Assembly: GCA_914767715.1 (NCBI GenBank) | Contig: OU612065.1 | Span: 40,300,001 to 40,364,000 of the forward strand | DNA: 64,000 nt | Reading direction: 5' to 3' | Source: Membranipora membranacea | Lineage: Eukaryota > Bryozoa > Gymnolaemata > Cheilostomatida > Membraniporidae | Shown: positions 35,301-46,409 of the stretch, piece after piece | Numbering within the stretch: the stretch's first letter is position 1 | Layout: each line of letters starts with the position of its first letter | The notes under the pieces: generated by a model | What the model was told of the DNA's origin: nothing | The model's input: the letters and a program-made list of their open reading frames with translations, nothing else | Database searches by the model: none | Position numbers and translations under genes: made by a program

Positions 35301-37885
35301 GAACAACACCTTTTTTTCTCTGATAAGAAGCATAAGAAATAAAATACTGCAATCTACAAGTTACTCATTGGTATTGTTATCATGGTTTGCAACTGCATTC
35401 AATAACCCAAGAGCTACCTCTTCTACATTAATGTAAAATAATTATATAAAACAAAGGCCTAAAAGGGCTTTAACTTAATCCCCAAAGCTTCCACCTTTTA
35501 ATGATAATTTAGAACAAGTGAAAGGTGATAATTAACAGGAGGAATGTACTTAGACTATAGAAATATCACCATACTTAGTCTTTGTGCCGCACCGAACAAA
35601 AGGCCTTCATGTAATATGAATCATCTATAACATCGTTATCAAGGCCTCTTGTTCAGCTAGATGCAGCAACTTTCACTTTACACAAATTCCCATTGCAAAC
35701 ACTGAGAAGCCCTAGAGCTTCTTTCTGCTTTTTCTTTTTATCTCAAAAGATTGCGGAACAATTTGGTATTTTCCTTTTCTATTTTTAAGCGTGCCAGCAT
35801 AACTTTGCCATTGTTTTGCAGATTGATATCAAACCAATGAAATTTCAACAAAATGCAAATCCAGCTGTAGATAACATAGAATTTTGTTTGCAAATAGGAT
35901 TTTGCATGAGCTTCATTCATTATTCATTCACTGACAGTAAATATCAATCAATCCAGTCTACCAGAAGTCTACCTACGTATAAAGTTGTTGACATCTTGAC
36001 ATGTTTGTAATTAATTCAGGAACAAAAAATAACATTTATTAAACCCTATTGTGTGAGTTAGATTAAAACTTCACTTAGACTACTTATAAGCACCCAGTAC
36101 TTACTTCCCGAGAGGATTGACGCTCGAATCCAGCACTGACAGATATTTCAATGTCTTCAGGTTGTCTGGAAGCTCAACGATACCTACAGAAGAAAAGTAA
36201 ATCCAAGTACAAGTTAAGCACTGAGTTAATGATTCAACAGTGAAACTGACAGCATCCTAACCAAGAACTATGTAATATCAGTGCACTCTGGGTCCAGGGT
36301 TGTCTCCAGGCAGAGAGACGGGCAGTATATTGGATACATCAGACTATTTACACATCACTTGTTAAGTTACACACCACAGATCTGTGAACCTCTGAGCAGG
36401 GAGAGTGGGATACCCTCTCCCACCCTCCCTGCTCTCAGTGAGGTATGATAAGTTCAATAACCTCAACAGCAGTATCAGAATCTGAGATCTGGAGTCATGG
36501 GTCAAAGGCAGCCTGCTGCTCTGTTGTCCTTTGAGCAATTTTGAGGCCCGCATGGAATGTTTAGGATGAGGGCCATGTGAACCTCCAACCACCCTCCAAA
36601 TAGCTGGTGTGTTTAATTCTGGTGACACGCCACCATTAACCTTCAGAACTTTGATATGTGTCACATAATTAGAATTCCTCATTGATTTACAAATTTCTTG
36701 ATAATCAAAATACTTGCCAAATTTAGGGAAAAACAACTAGAGGTTATTTATCCCATTAAATAGTGGTATAAATAGCAGAGCGGAACATTATTACTGATCC
36801 TAAACATTTTATGTTACCTAAAAACATTTGACATTTGGAGGCTTTCTAGTGAGTGAGCATGGGGTGCAGCCAAAATCATATTATTAGTATAATTATGCGA
36901 CACTGTTACTGAAGTTACACACCCTCCATGTAAGAACAGGAGAGATAGGGATAAAGAGTGAGGCAGCACTGATGATATTACACTACTGAAGATTAGGAGC
37001 ATCCGACAAAGAAAGCGCAATAACAAGACTTCATTTCGATTTACAATCAGCAAGATTTGGGTGCTTTCACCCCGGGCAGTTTTTTCTATCAAATTATCCT
37101 TTTGATGTTGGATGTACGGTAACTTCCATCAAATCTTTCACTACTTCTTTGATATCTCTAACTAACTCAGTGTGTATAGAGTGAGACACCATGATAAGCA
37201 CTCTACATGACTGAAATCCCACACAGTCTGGAGGGTCCATTACTGGCCTCCTATACAAAAACTGGTCTTAACAAAGGTTGTAGATGGACTCACCATTCTT
37301 GCTGACGTCGAGTTTCTCTAGATTAGTCAGCGATGAGATGGCAGCAGGAAATGAAGTGATCTCATTATCGCTGAGAGTGAGACTACGCAGTCCATGGCAG
37401 TGAAATAATTCCTGTAAAATACACCATCAATAAGTATAACTTATACCATGATATGGTAAGTGGGACACTGTATAGGCTATCCGACATACATACTACTGCA
37501 TTATGTCAAATTGGACCAAAGCAGAACGGCTGAAAACAGCAAACATTGGCTCTAACTCTTCAGAGAAATGCATAAGTCAACGATAGGTTTTGCGGCAAAT
37601 CTGATACCTAAATAGCCAGACAAATCTTATAACTTCTTTCATGCCAACTTCCAGCCAGCAAAATCTCTCACCATGATATAGCTCAGGAGGGTTGATCATG
37701 ATTGTGTTATTACTAAGCACACTTACCCTCGGTAAAGATTTAATTTGATTGGAGTCTAGATAGAGTGTTTCGATGGTGTGGACAGCGTTGAATACTGCGT
37801 TAGGTACATTACTAAGTCCACTGTGCCTGTAATCCAGAGATTTGACATCTACTACTTTCCTTATACAACAGCCAAACAGCGGCAT
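16801..37885 (-). CDS. LAP family scaffold (LRR + single PDZ), Erbin/Densin type
   Basis: Twenty-one coding exons on the minus strand join with consistent phase into 3897 bp (1298 codons plus TGA), from ATG 37885 to TGA 16803-16801. Exon borders: 37885-37727, 37411-37294, 36183-36105, 35151-35062, 34190-34070, 32464-32387, 30939-30722, 28279-28116, 27858-27707, 24676-24464, 23885-23790, 23497-23417, 22688-22577, 22396-21853, 21429-21197, 20571-20408, 19894-19385, 19196-18966, 18474-18226, 17359-17267 and 16992-16801. The LRR block (residues 1-393) starts with the LAP-type MPLFGCC and ends LWLAENQ. A LAP-specific segment ([13 protein letters not shown]), a long low-complexity linker and one C-terminal PDZ domain follow. 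One PDZ rather than four points to Erbin/LRRC7 and not Scribble. Human Erbin is of similar length (about 1400 residues). Such proteins sit at basolateral membranes and junctions and tether receptors. A 5' UTR exon is implied by an acceptor at about 37898. Confidence 0.9.
18226..24676 (-). CDS. LAP gene exons 10-19: LAP-specific segment and disordered linker
   Basis: Exon 10 (24676-24464) carries [18 protein letters not shown] and [20 protein letters not shown], the conserved segment after the LRRs in Erbin and Densin. Exon 11 contains [16 protein letters not shown]. Exons 12-19 are rich in Ser, Pro, Gln and Asn, typical of an intrinsically disordered linker. Exon 17 (19894-19385) contains a [10 protein letters not shown] run and four tandem copies of an 8-residue PPNHRPDI-type unit, each a near-identical 24-bp repeat at about 19552-19645. 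Pro-rich stretches such as [10 protein letters not shown] may bind SH3 or WW domains (inference). Confidence 0.85.
20797..21148. repeat. 29-bp minisatellite in LAP intron, 12 copies
   Basis: The unit is CCGGAGACTTGGCGGGGCAC followed by TAGTGGTAG. Twelve near-identical copies lie between exons 15 and 16. Variants (GGCGG or AGCGG, TAG or TAA) recur every third copy in part of the array, giving a weak 87-bp higher-order unit. The GC content is far above that of the surrounding intron. Confidence 0.9.
21633..21785 (+). mobile_element. tRNA-derived SINE-like sequence in LAP intron
   Basis: GTGGCCTAGCGGTTAGAGTG has the form of a tRNA A box with flanking D-arm, as in many invertebrate SINEs. The 3' end has AATAAAGACACAAAAAG. 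A B box is not clear, so this is a diverged or unusual copy. It lies in the intron between exons 14 and 15. Confidence 0.45.
27707..37885 (-). CDS. LAP gene exons 1-9: leucine-rich repeat block
   Basis: Exons 1-9 encode about 16 LRRs of the LxxLxLxxNxI/LxxLP class. Examples are [16 protein letters not shown] (exon 1), [15 protein letters not shown] (exon 2), [16 protein letters not shown] (exon 5), [18 protein letters not shown] (exon 6), [12 protein letters not shown] (exon 8) and [15 protein letters not shown] (exon 9). The N-terminal MPLFGCC has two cysteines at the position where LAP proteins are palmitoylated, which would anchor the protein to the plasma membrane. This role is known for the family and inferred here. 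Introns are 0.3-3.2 kb and often cut within repeats. All phases match. Confidence 0.88.
28361..28516 (-). mobile_element. tRNA-derived SINE with adjacent perfect palindrome
   Basis: On the minus strand, GTGGCTGAATGGTTAGGCGC (about 28510-28490) is a tRNA A box. GGGGTTCAAGTCCTGGC (about 28447-28431) is a B box, at a spacing fitting a tRNA-Ser/Leu-like head with a long variable arm. Next to it, at 28361-28393, is a palindrome with 16-bp arms and a 1-nt spacer. A functional tRNA is unlikely because the acceptor stem does not pair. It lies within the LAP intron between exons 7 and 8. Confidence 0.6.
32728..32840. repeat. about 29-bp tandem repeat, 4 copies
   Basis: The word CAATTTGATACGCCAGGTAA recurs four times with GATATG and AAAA/AAAAA variants, in the LAP intron between exons 5 and 6. 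Confidence 0.8.
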
Positions 37886-37897
37886 CGCAGCTACCTG

Positions 37898-40800
37898 CTA
37901 GTGAATAAGTAAAAAACATTTAAAACATCAAATTTCTCAAATATTCGATTGTCGAAGAATGGTGACAATGTCAGTGGTGAGGAAAATGGAGAATTAATTT
38001 GACATCACAGCACAAGTTTGGGCAGGTTTGCAGTCTTCTATGAGAAGCAGGTTCTGTTTTGGATATTAAGGTTATTCAGTGTGTGGTCAGTCCTGTCTGG
38101 GCTCTTTAGAAGACACAACATCCATACAGTAAAGGACCTAACGGCACTATTGTAACATTCCACTGGTGGGTGTAGCGGACATTGGAAGTCCACCAACCTC
38201 CTGTAGACGGCCGCTGTCTAGCACCTGGGCCATAACTTTGGTCTATCAGTATCAAATACGGGTTGGTTCTGTTGATACAGTTCTAACAGATAGTCCTATC
38301 ATTGTTGATGGACATACCAATAGGTGTGACAAAGTTTGATAGATCTTGATATTGCTATGAACATTTACCATATCACCACCTAAACCAAAGGAAACCTACT
38401 CCTTAGATTTCTAGGTAGATAGCGGCGTCAGGTCAACACCAGTAAGAAACAAACCTAGTCTTCTCCACTATAGTGTCTGAACAGGACAGTCAGTAAGACT
38501 ACAGACAGGGAAAGTCTACATCGGATAATTAAGAACACAAGAGCCACGGCTAATCCACCTATTATCCCCGGGAATAGGGAGGCCTTACATGGATCCTAGG
38601 TTGCTTAATAATTTAGCCCAAGCTTTCACAGAACCACATAATACCAGTGATGAATTTAATAAACTTCTGTTAGACTGGTTACAATACACAGTGGAGGGCA
38701 TTGGGAGTATTCCACTTGAACCTTCACACAATCAGATTAGAATAATGGTGAAAAATTAATCAGATAATCTGATCAAGTGATTGCTTGTCGATACTAAATG
38801 CTTCATCACAACCTACAGTCAGAAACAGGTATTTGGTTGTGGTAGACAAATCAGAATTTTTAAGTAGATTTTGTGAAGTGTATCGAAATGAGGGCGTTAT
38901 ATACTGATGAATGACTCAGGACATGGGAGAGTTAGATGGTAAATGGGGTTTATTTTATTGAAGACAGTGGTCCCTGGCTCAGCTCTCAACCTGTTGGGAC
39001 CATAAAAATATCTATTTACATGTATATGACTAGGTCTGACCAAATCTCTGTCTAACATGGCTGGTGGATGAAAGCATGCCTCCAAAACTTCACTTGCTTT
39101 CATTTGACACCCCCCCCCCCCTTCCCTCCATCTCCTAGGCATATGTGGTCTCACTTCTTACATAACGGCTTTCTTACAGGCAAAACTGACTGAATGTAAT
39201 TTGACACACTTTTTGTAAGAGCCCAGCCACATTTATTTATCACGTATTCATGAACAAGGGGACCCGAAGAATAGACTGAATCATCGATGATGTTTTCTTT
39301 TACTCTAAGTAAAACAAGCAAGTAAATTTCAATAACTGCAAAATGTATCCACAAGTTTTACACAGTAATTACTCATGGCTTGCTTTGGCATTCAACTGCG
39401 GAACAAAGACTGCTATTAATACTATAAAAAGCGCTTTGTCAAAAGTATAATCTTTGTTTCCATCAATTGAGCAATTTATCCGCAGTTTTTGTGATCCTGA
39501 ATCAGAGGGTGCAGAAACAGTTCTACTATGCATATTTTGGTCTGGATGAACTAAAGTCAGGGGAGGGGGGATCGTCGTCACTGAGCCCCCATCTATGATC
39601 ACACTTTGCTAGCCTATTAAAGGTAGGCCTTTATTACATGAAGTCATCGAGATAGCTTCTCAGACCTCAAGTCCTGTAGACTTTGGTATTTTCACAGTAA
39701 ATAGCACATCTATGTAAAAGTGCAGTCAGTGGATTAATTAATATCTCACACAAGTCAGCCTGCAGCAGGCAGAGGCTGTCAGACGGCAGCGGCGGTGAGC
39801 TGTCTGTTCACTCACAAAGGTTAAAATAACTGCTCGAGGAGTCATAATCCCCTCTCTAGTATCAGTCAGCATATTATGAGTCAAACCCATAGACTTCATT
39901 ATACCAAAGACTCACAAATTAGTCGGCATGTTTGATTATCATAGTCTACATAAAATATAATTAGAACATTGAAGATGATTCAAGCGTCTCACAATCCACC
40001 ATCTGGTCTTTCAAATGCCTAATTCCTCCCTCCCCTCTCTCCCTGGGTCTAGTTTGCCCACACAGTGGAGTCAAGGCGATGGGATGTAATAATACCACTG
40101 TTCATTTCCTAACTGTTGACCTCTGCGTTCCTGTATTGCCCAAATATAAGATAATTTATAACCCAATCAAAACCAGCCCAAAGTATTAACATGTTTCCAC
40201 ATGTTAGATACCTCCCTGCATTGGCCACCTTGTGTGATCAAAGACACATAGGATTGAATACTATGATTATTACGTATAACATTATGTAGACTTCAAGGGG
40301 CCAGACTGCTCAACTACCCATCAATAAGTCTCCCAGGGTGTCAGGTAAGTGTCTCACTTTAGATGAGTACAAAGAGTATAGTATAAAGTATATAGCCCTA
40401 GGTACAGCTACACCTAAGTTAGGCGGGGTGCTATCTTATAATGTAATATTGTACTGGGTAATGTCAACCAGCAATCATCACTCAGCCTTTTTGGCAAGAG
40501 AAAGGACCGATAAAATGGAAATAATTGGAGGATTATACCCATTGTTTTGATAGATTACGCCAAGAAAATGGCATTGCGAAGTCACCTTAGCATTATTCTA
40601 GCGCTTAATTTGTGATGCCATTATTTTTTTCAAATGGCAAGCTATAGCATTAAATTTATGGCTTAGATGACGGTTATAAAATGAGAAATTTCAGTATTCC
40701 CAATGAAGGACAGTGTAAATGTATTCAGATTGGAAACATTTAGGGTCTGCACGAGGATAGGTGGAAATTTTAATAGTGCTGGTAGAAATTAAGACAAATC

Positions 40801-42100
40801 ACCCCAAAAAGTCTTGAAGAGAAGGAATGTCCATCAAAAATTTAATGTAATGATGCAATTCATCATCTATTACATTTTTATGATGGCAAGTACTCTTTGG
40901 TGACGGTAAGATGCATGCCACAGATTGAGCTGACGAAAATTGACGCACTGGAAGAAATTTCAATAGCTTGGCTGAGACTAAACCTGTCGACAAGCATGGT
41001 TTGCCTGGAGCAAGTAAAAGCATAAGGAGGAATACAGTCATCCAACTACAGTGCAGTTCACTTAATTCATACCTCTTGGGACCACAAAAATTTGTTCTAA
41101 TTAAGCAGGGTTTGAATTAAGTGAGATTAGAATGCGTTGAGATCTGGCTGAAGGGTCCAGTCCAATATTCCTTGTCTGAATTAACAGGAATCTTGAATTA
41201 TAAAGTTTGAATTAACCAGCTTTCCCTCTCTCTCTTCGAGTTACTCCGACGCGCCTTTGGGGAAAAGCATAAGACTGTATAACATTGTAGTTATGTAACT
41301 GCTAAATGAGCCTGAAACTCTTGGCCTTACTTTATACCAGTTCTAAGCAATGAACTGATTGCTAGTTTTTTGGTCTAACAGGGCAGGGCCTCTGTACGCT
41401 CATCATTGACCCTCATAGCTAATCTTAGCTAGTCAAGACAGGCTAAGCTAATCTATGACTATACTATGAGATTATAAATAATTCCTCAGCAGAACAGGGA
41501 GACACACACACAATTTCTTCACTACAACATTCTTGCTCAAGTCTCATAGACATACCTGCACTGATCCTGCTGAAGCACTCTTTAGCTATGATACTAAGAA
41601 GATTCCAGAGATTTGAGATGAACACACAACAACAGGGACAGGTTGTGCTGTGAAATTATTAGATTTGTATGTAGTGTAGTAGTGTGTTCTCTTTCTTCTT
41701 GAGTCATAGATAGAATAATTCCAAGCCAGCAGTTATAGTGAAGCTCCAGCTAGATACAATGAGTAGTGTTGTAGATATATCCTGTACTTTCAGGCCATTA
41801 ATGTAAAGAGTTGATCTAGCTGAGTTAGGTCTGCCAGATCTGAGATATTACCTGAGCACCTTAACTCACTTGCACATACTGATCATTCAATGACAGTTTC
41901 AGGTTTGATCACGTGATTATGCTCACCATGGGAGTCGTAGAATACCAATTGAGAAAACTTTGAAAAGAGAAGACAACTCATATTTATAATCACTCTAAAG
42001 ATAGTACTTGTGTGAATATCAATACTTAGATTAGGAAAGTCTAAGCTAGGAGCTAGGGCCAATTCATATATAATATAATGGATAGCAACTTTTTTTAATG
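37898..42100. other. region upstream of the LAP gene, no coding exon recognised
   Basis: This stretch probably includes LAP 5' UTR exons and promoter, which I cannot delimit. A poly-C tract lies at about 39109-39121. At 41050-41225, words such as TTCACTTAATTCATACCTCT, GTTCTAATTAAGCAGGGTTT and GAATTAACAGGAATC resemble pogo/Tigger-type terminal sequence. No domain was recognised in the short ORFs. Confidence 0.4.
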
Positions 42101-42107
42101 CCTTTAA

Positions 42108-42474
42108 AGGGCAACCAAGGTTACAAATAACTTCTCATTGATTAATAGCAGATTGCACCTTATGCATAGGGAAAAATACGAAATCTAATTCGGATGATTA
42201 TTCAGCTAGAATTCTTGTGAAACATTTCATCCATCAGGTACTCAAACTCAGCTTAAATAGAATACCACAGAGCAGTTTCCTGTTCCTGTTATTATTTAGC
42301 CTGTGCTCTATCATTATTCCAGCAATGTCTTGGCACCTCCCCTAAACTGAAGTGTTACCCAGCTTAGAGTCAGCAACTACTTTGAGTTTTGCACCGGGTC
42401 ATGTACAAAGCTGATGCTGCATAGCGCATTCTTTACTACCCGTTTATGTATGGCTGCGAAACCTTGGTTGCCCT
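42108..42474. mobile_element. TTAA-flanked MITE, 367 bp
   Basis: The left end AGGGCAACCAAGGTT pairs with the right end AACCTTGGTTGCCCT, giving 15-bp inverted repeats. Each end is bounded by TTAA (42104-42107 and 42475-42478). A TTAA target duplication is characteristic of piggyBac-type transposition. The terminus begins AGGG. There is no coding capacity. Confidence 0.7.
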
Positions 42475-42479
42475 TTAAT

Positions 42480-44365
42480 GTAATCATGCTGCTATATTAT
42501 TGGAGGTAGGAATGAAAATTGTTACCTTGAAAATCTGTGTACATGCATTGTCATAAAATCTAGGAGTAGATCTAACTTCTAAGTTCTAAATGAAATCAGC
42601 AACAGCATCCATCCAAGGAGTTTACTCCTTGATCCATCATCAGTCATTCTCATCAGGACAGAAACTTGGGCGACATCAATGAACTCCCTTCATTGGCGAC
42701 ATGGCCTAACATCCATTGTGTCAAATCAGAAATATTTACTTACTTATTCATATACCTATCTAGTGACTTATTTTAAGAGACTGTTCTATGAGGTTTGGCT
42801 TGGATGTAGCTGTAGGGGAGTATTTCCGTTTGAAGGCGATCGGCAAAGTTTTCCACACACATTGGGAGTTTATCTTCAATTTTCTCATTTTTCTGTTATA
42901 TGATTGCCTTTGTACCAGACCACTAAGCATGCCAGTTTTGCCTGAAAATAAGTTAATTTGTTCCATGGATTTATTTTTTACTTGTACTTTGATTATATTG
43001 CTTTTGGAATCAGAAAAGGCTATTTATGTTGTGTCTGGTACTCAATGAGACCTGAAATTACTAGGAGTAGATGAATGGAGTGCTGAATTATGTTTGGTCC
43101 GTCTGTATTATTGTTACTGGCCACTAAGCACTAACATTTTAACAAGACCAATAATCCAGAACCATACTAGGAGTTGTCTATTTAAAAACAAAGAGGACCC
43201 AACTCCTAAAATTTCACCTCTTGCCCGACAATCAATAAAATTTATCAGTTATGTACAGGACACTTTTTTGTCAACTGCAGCGGTTCTGATGTATCCAAAA
43301 CCACCAGTCTTTAGTAAACATTAAATATAAGCGATTGGTTGGTTGTTTGGACAGATTTGTACCATAAAACGTTGTAATACAGTCACTAAACTTACCAATG
43401 CAGGTGAAATGATGAACGTATACTTGGCTTACACCAGAATCATGTTTTCTTGTTTGTTGACCATAAATAGTGACTTGGAAGTGTATAGATTGATCACTAA
43501 GGTTATGTCTTTGAAACAGTTCATGAGTTGGTTGCAGGCGTGTGGTGACTCATAAGTGTGGGGTCACTTTAAAATGTGTATAAAATTATTTTTGAAAACG
43601 GCAATTCACTGATAAGTCTAGGTTTTATGGTATGTTTGCTCATCTGCCCACTATGTAGGAACAAGCAGGTGCTTAAAATAAATTGATATCGAATTGAGTA
43701 CATGCGTCATTAAATCAAAGTTTTATGTTTCATAAGCTGTCAATAGAGACTCAGGTTTTTGACCTATCTATTTTTCCTGAATTGATGTTATTGAAATCTT
43801 TGTACTTTTTATCGCGTGTCATCTTTAAAGGGTAGTTTCCCTATGGTATATGTCGAATGGGATCTGAAAATATTCATTAATATAATTTGGTTTCTGCACT
43901 TCTTTCATCCCATTGTGCGTCCATTGTACAACGTACAACTGATTTTAAATTATTACTTTTACTCCAAGTTTTCATTTCCGATCCGATCAACTTGACACCA
44001 GATAAACTGGAAATATGAAATTATATAAAACTTCTGCTGCTTACTCCATGGAATATTTATTACCACAATTGCAGTGAAGATTCTTGTCCATGAAATGTCG
44101 ATAACTCAACACTGAGTGAAAAAAAAGTACCTGCACAGCACTTCAGGAAAACTCACCTCAGCAGGAGTGACAAGCTGAACGCTAACCTGGGCACAACTTG
44201 ACATTTACTCAGACAAACAACCATTGATTCTCTACACCAATCAGAGACGTTCAATCTTATACTAGCGTTACAGAGGCACCTTGTGCTAAACTTCGATAGA
44301 ATATGTAAACTGGTGTCCACAATATTTACAGGAATACTGACTAAATATAACATTAACTTACAGCA
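42480..44365. other. intergenic region without recognisable genes
   Basis: Several short ORFs occur on both strands (for example 42788-43048 +, 43094-43324 +), but none shows a domain, signal peptide or splice context that I can support. The sequence is AT-rich and unique by eye. Confidence 0.4.
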
Positions 44366-44872
44366 ATGGAAAATGAAACTAACTGGAAAATCTATAAAGT
44401 GGCTTTACCAGTTGAGTTAGCGGCAGTGACCCTAGTTATTAACACTTGTATCCTGCTTAGTTATGTAATGGTTATACTGACTTTTAGGTTTAGAAGATTG
44501 AAACTACAGCATATTTACATGCTCGGACTGGTTGCAGTTGCAGGTGATCTAATGATACTAATAGGGAATATAAGCGTAGCTGTGATACATATTAGAGGCG
44601 AGGTGAGGCTCAATGCCTGGCACTGTGACCTCATAGGGTTAACCTCCACGATGGCAGCTAACATGAACGCTCTCACCCACACCGCTATGTCTGTAGACAG
44701 ATGGGCCTCTGTCCAGTTTCCCACCAAGTACTTCTCTATTAGAGCAAAAAAGACAACATGATTAATAGTTCCAGCTTTCATAATCGGGTCCTGTTTACTC
44801 CCTGCAGTTTTAACGGTTTTGTTCCTCAAACTAAATCTTGTAGGTACTTATTTCGATCCTTATATTCCTTAC

Positions 44873-45092
44873 TGTAACTTACGAGATGGCAGTAGAGGGC
44901 TGAAGGCTTTACTCATATATCCTGTATTATTTATTGTTATACCTGTAACTTACGGGATGGCAGTAGAGGGCTGAAGGCTTTACTCATATATCCTGTATAA
45001 TTTATTGTTATACCTGTAACTTACGGGATGGCAGTAGCCAGTAGAGGGCTGAAGGCTTTACTCATATATCCTGTATTATTTATTGTGATACC
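44873..45092 (+). repeat. 71-bp tandem triplication within receptor TM5 region
   Basis: TGTAACTTACGRGATGGCAG begins units at 44873, 44944 and 45015. The third carries an extra 7 bp (AGCCAGT). Since 71 is not a multiple of 3, each extra copy shifts the frame of the receptor remnant. Near identity of the copies suggests a recent event. Confidence 0.85.
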
Positions 45093-45148
45093 TGTAACTC
45101 TGCAGGCGATAACTAACACTTCTACATTGTGTAATGTATCTTAGTTAA

Positions 45149-45759
45149 AGACTTTGTTTGAGGCTGCTCTTTTGTATCACATCTTATTCTCCATATTTTA
45201 TTCTATCATGTGAGCGATTTTCAGCTTTATAATCCAAATATTGAGGAAGTTATGGCCTCTCAAACTTCCAAGGTGACGGCAATTTATCGGCAGTAAGAAT
45301 CAGCCGGCAATCCCTAGGGTACGTCACTAATATTGATGATCAAAATGTTCAAATCTGTACGGTCTCGAACCCAGGTCCAAATGGCTTTGCAGGCGACGCC
45401 GCTAATACTGAACTATATTGTCTACTGGCTAACCTAGTTGGTTCAAGTGGCGTGATGGTAGTGTCGTTGCCTATAGGTATTGGGACCCCGATTCCCACCC
45501 AGGTCTGAATTTTGATCATCATCTTATCTGTGTGATTATTAGTGTATTAACTAATAATGTCTATGCCACATGTCTATGGTTGTGACATACCCCAGGGGAA
45601 ACATCCGCTTATTCCCAATGCCGATTGAAGGCAATCACCCGGGAAGTTCGAGAGGCCATAACTTCCTCAATATTTGGATTCTAAAGCTGAAAATCGCTCA
45701 CATGATAGAATAAATGGAGAATAAGATGTGATATAAAAGAGCAGCCTCAAACAAAGTCT
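45149..45759. mobile_element. TTAA-flanked MITE with about 110-bp inverted arms, inserted in the GPCR
   Basis: The left arm starts AGACTTTGTTTGAGGCTGCT at 45149. The right arm ends with its complement at 45759. The arms pair over about 110 bp with few mismatches. TTAA flanks both sides (45145-45148 and 45760-45763). The interior holds two tRNA-like stretches in opposite orientation: TGGCGTGATGGTAGTGTCG with CCCCGATTCCCACC on the plus strand, and a GGGTTCGAGACC-type B box on the minus strand near 45360. No transposase is seen. Confidence 0.75.
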
Positions 45760-45838
45760 TTAAGGGGGTTAAACAGAGCTAAAATGTGTATATCAATAAG
45801 AACGGTAATCTGTACCTTAGGAGTGTATTACATCTGCT

Positions 45839-46232
45839 GGGCTCCTGTCGGGGTATGGCTCCTGTCGGGGTATGGCTCCTGTCGGGGTATGGCTCCTGTC
45901 GGGGTATGGCTCCTGTCGGGGTATGGCTCCTGTCGGGGTATGGCTCCTGTCGGGGTATGGCTCCTGTCGGGGTATGGCTCCTGTCGGGGTAGGGCTCCTG
46001 TCGGGGTATGGCTCCTGTCGGGGTATGGCTCCTGTCGGGGTATGGCTCCTGTCGGGGTATGGCTCCTGTCGGGGTATGGCTCCTGTCGGGGTATGGCTCC
46101 TGTCGGGGTATGGCTCCTGTCGGGGTATGGCTCCAGTCGGGGTATGGCTCCTGTCGGGGTATGGCTCATGTCGGGGTATGGCTCATGCCGGGGTATGGCT
46201 CCTGTCGGGGTATGGCTCCTGTCGGGGTATGG
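45839..46232 (+). repeat. 17-bp minisatellite within the receptor remnant, about 23 copies
   Basis: The unit GGGGTATGGCTCCTGTC is repeated almost without variation. Rare variants are TAGGG, CCAGTC, CATGTC and CATGCC. Because 17 is prime to 3, three units (51 bp) encode a 17-residue peptide unit (APVGVWLLSGYGSCRGM) in every forward frame, and the minus strand is also open. It begins inside the codons for the TM6 CWAP motif. Confidence 0.95.
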
Positions 46233-46409
46233 CTCATGTGGAGAATGATATCAGGCTCCTCTCCCTCCCCCTCCCCACACGGACACTTTGCAGTGCAGGT
46301 GTTAGTAGCTAATAGTGGTATGAGTTTTCCTATCTATGTGCTCACACTGCCGACATTTAGAGATCATTTTTCATCCATGATTGGTTGCAGGGATCCTGTG
46401 CATAGATGA

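Larger units (their letters stand above)
44366..46409 (+). pseudogene. rhodopsin-family GPCR, disrupted
   Basis: The ORF 44366-44761 encodes an N-terminus with a glycosylation-type NET site. TM1 is VTLVINTCILLSYVMVILTF, TM2 has VAVAGDLMIL with the conserved Asp, TM3 follows WHCDL with the conserved Cys, and the DRY position reads SVDRWASVQFP. An in-frame TGA at 44759-44761 then interrupts. The same frame continues with TM4 (LIVPAFIIGSCLLPAVL), an ECL2 Cys (PYCNLRDG) and TM5. A 71-bp segment of TM5 is present in tandem three times (44873-45092), breaking the frame. A TTAA MITE (45149-45759) is inserted next. TM6 resumes at about 45770 with TLGVYYICWAPV (the CWxP motif) and runs straight into a 17-bp minisatellite. 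TM7-like VLVANSGMSFPIYVLTLP follows to a stop at 46409. The original ligand is unknown. At least three lesions make it non-functional. Confidence 0.75.

Noticed and set aside
44515-44829. Minus-strand ORF of 104 codons opposite the receptor
   Set aside because: It is a shadow of the GPCR coding frame; the plus strand shows clear transmembrane motifs.
45828-46169. Minus-strand ORF of 113 codons (repeated SHTPTGAIPRQEPYPDR)
   Set aside because: It is only the complement of the 17-bp minisatellite, which lacks stops on both strands. There is no independent coding signal.
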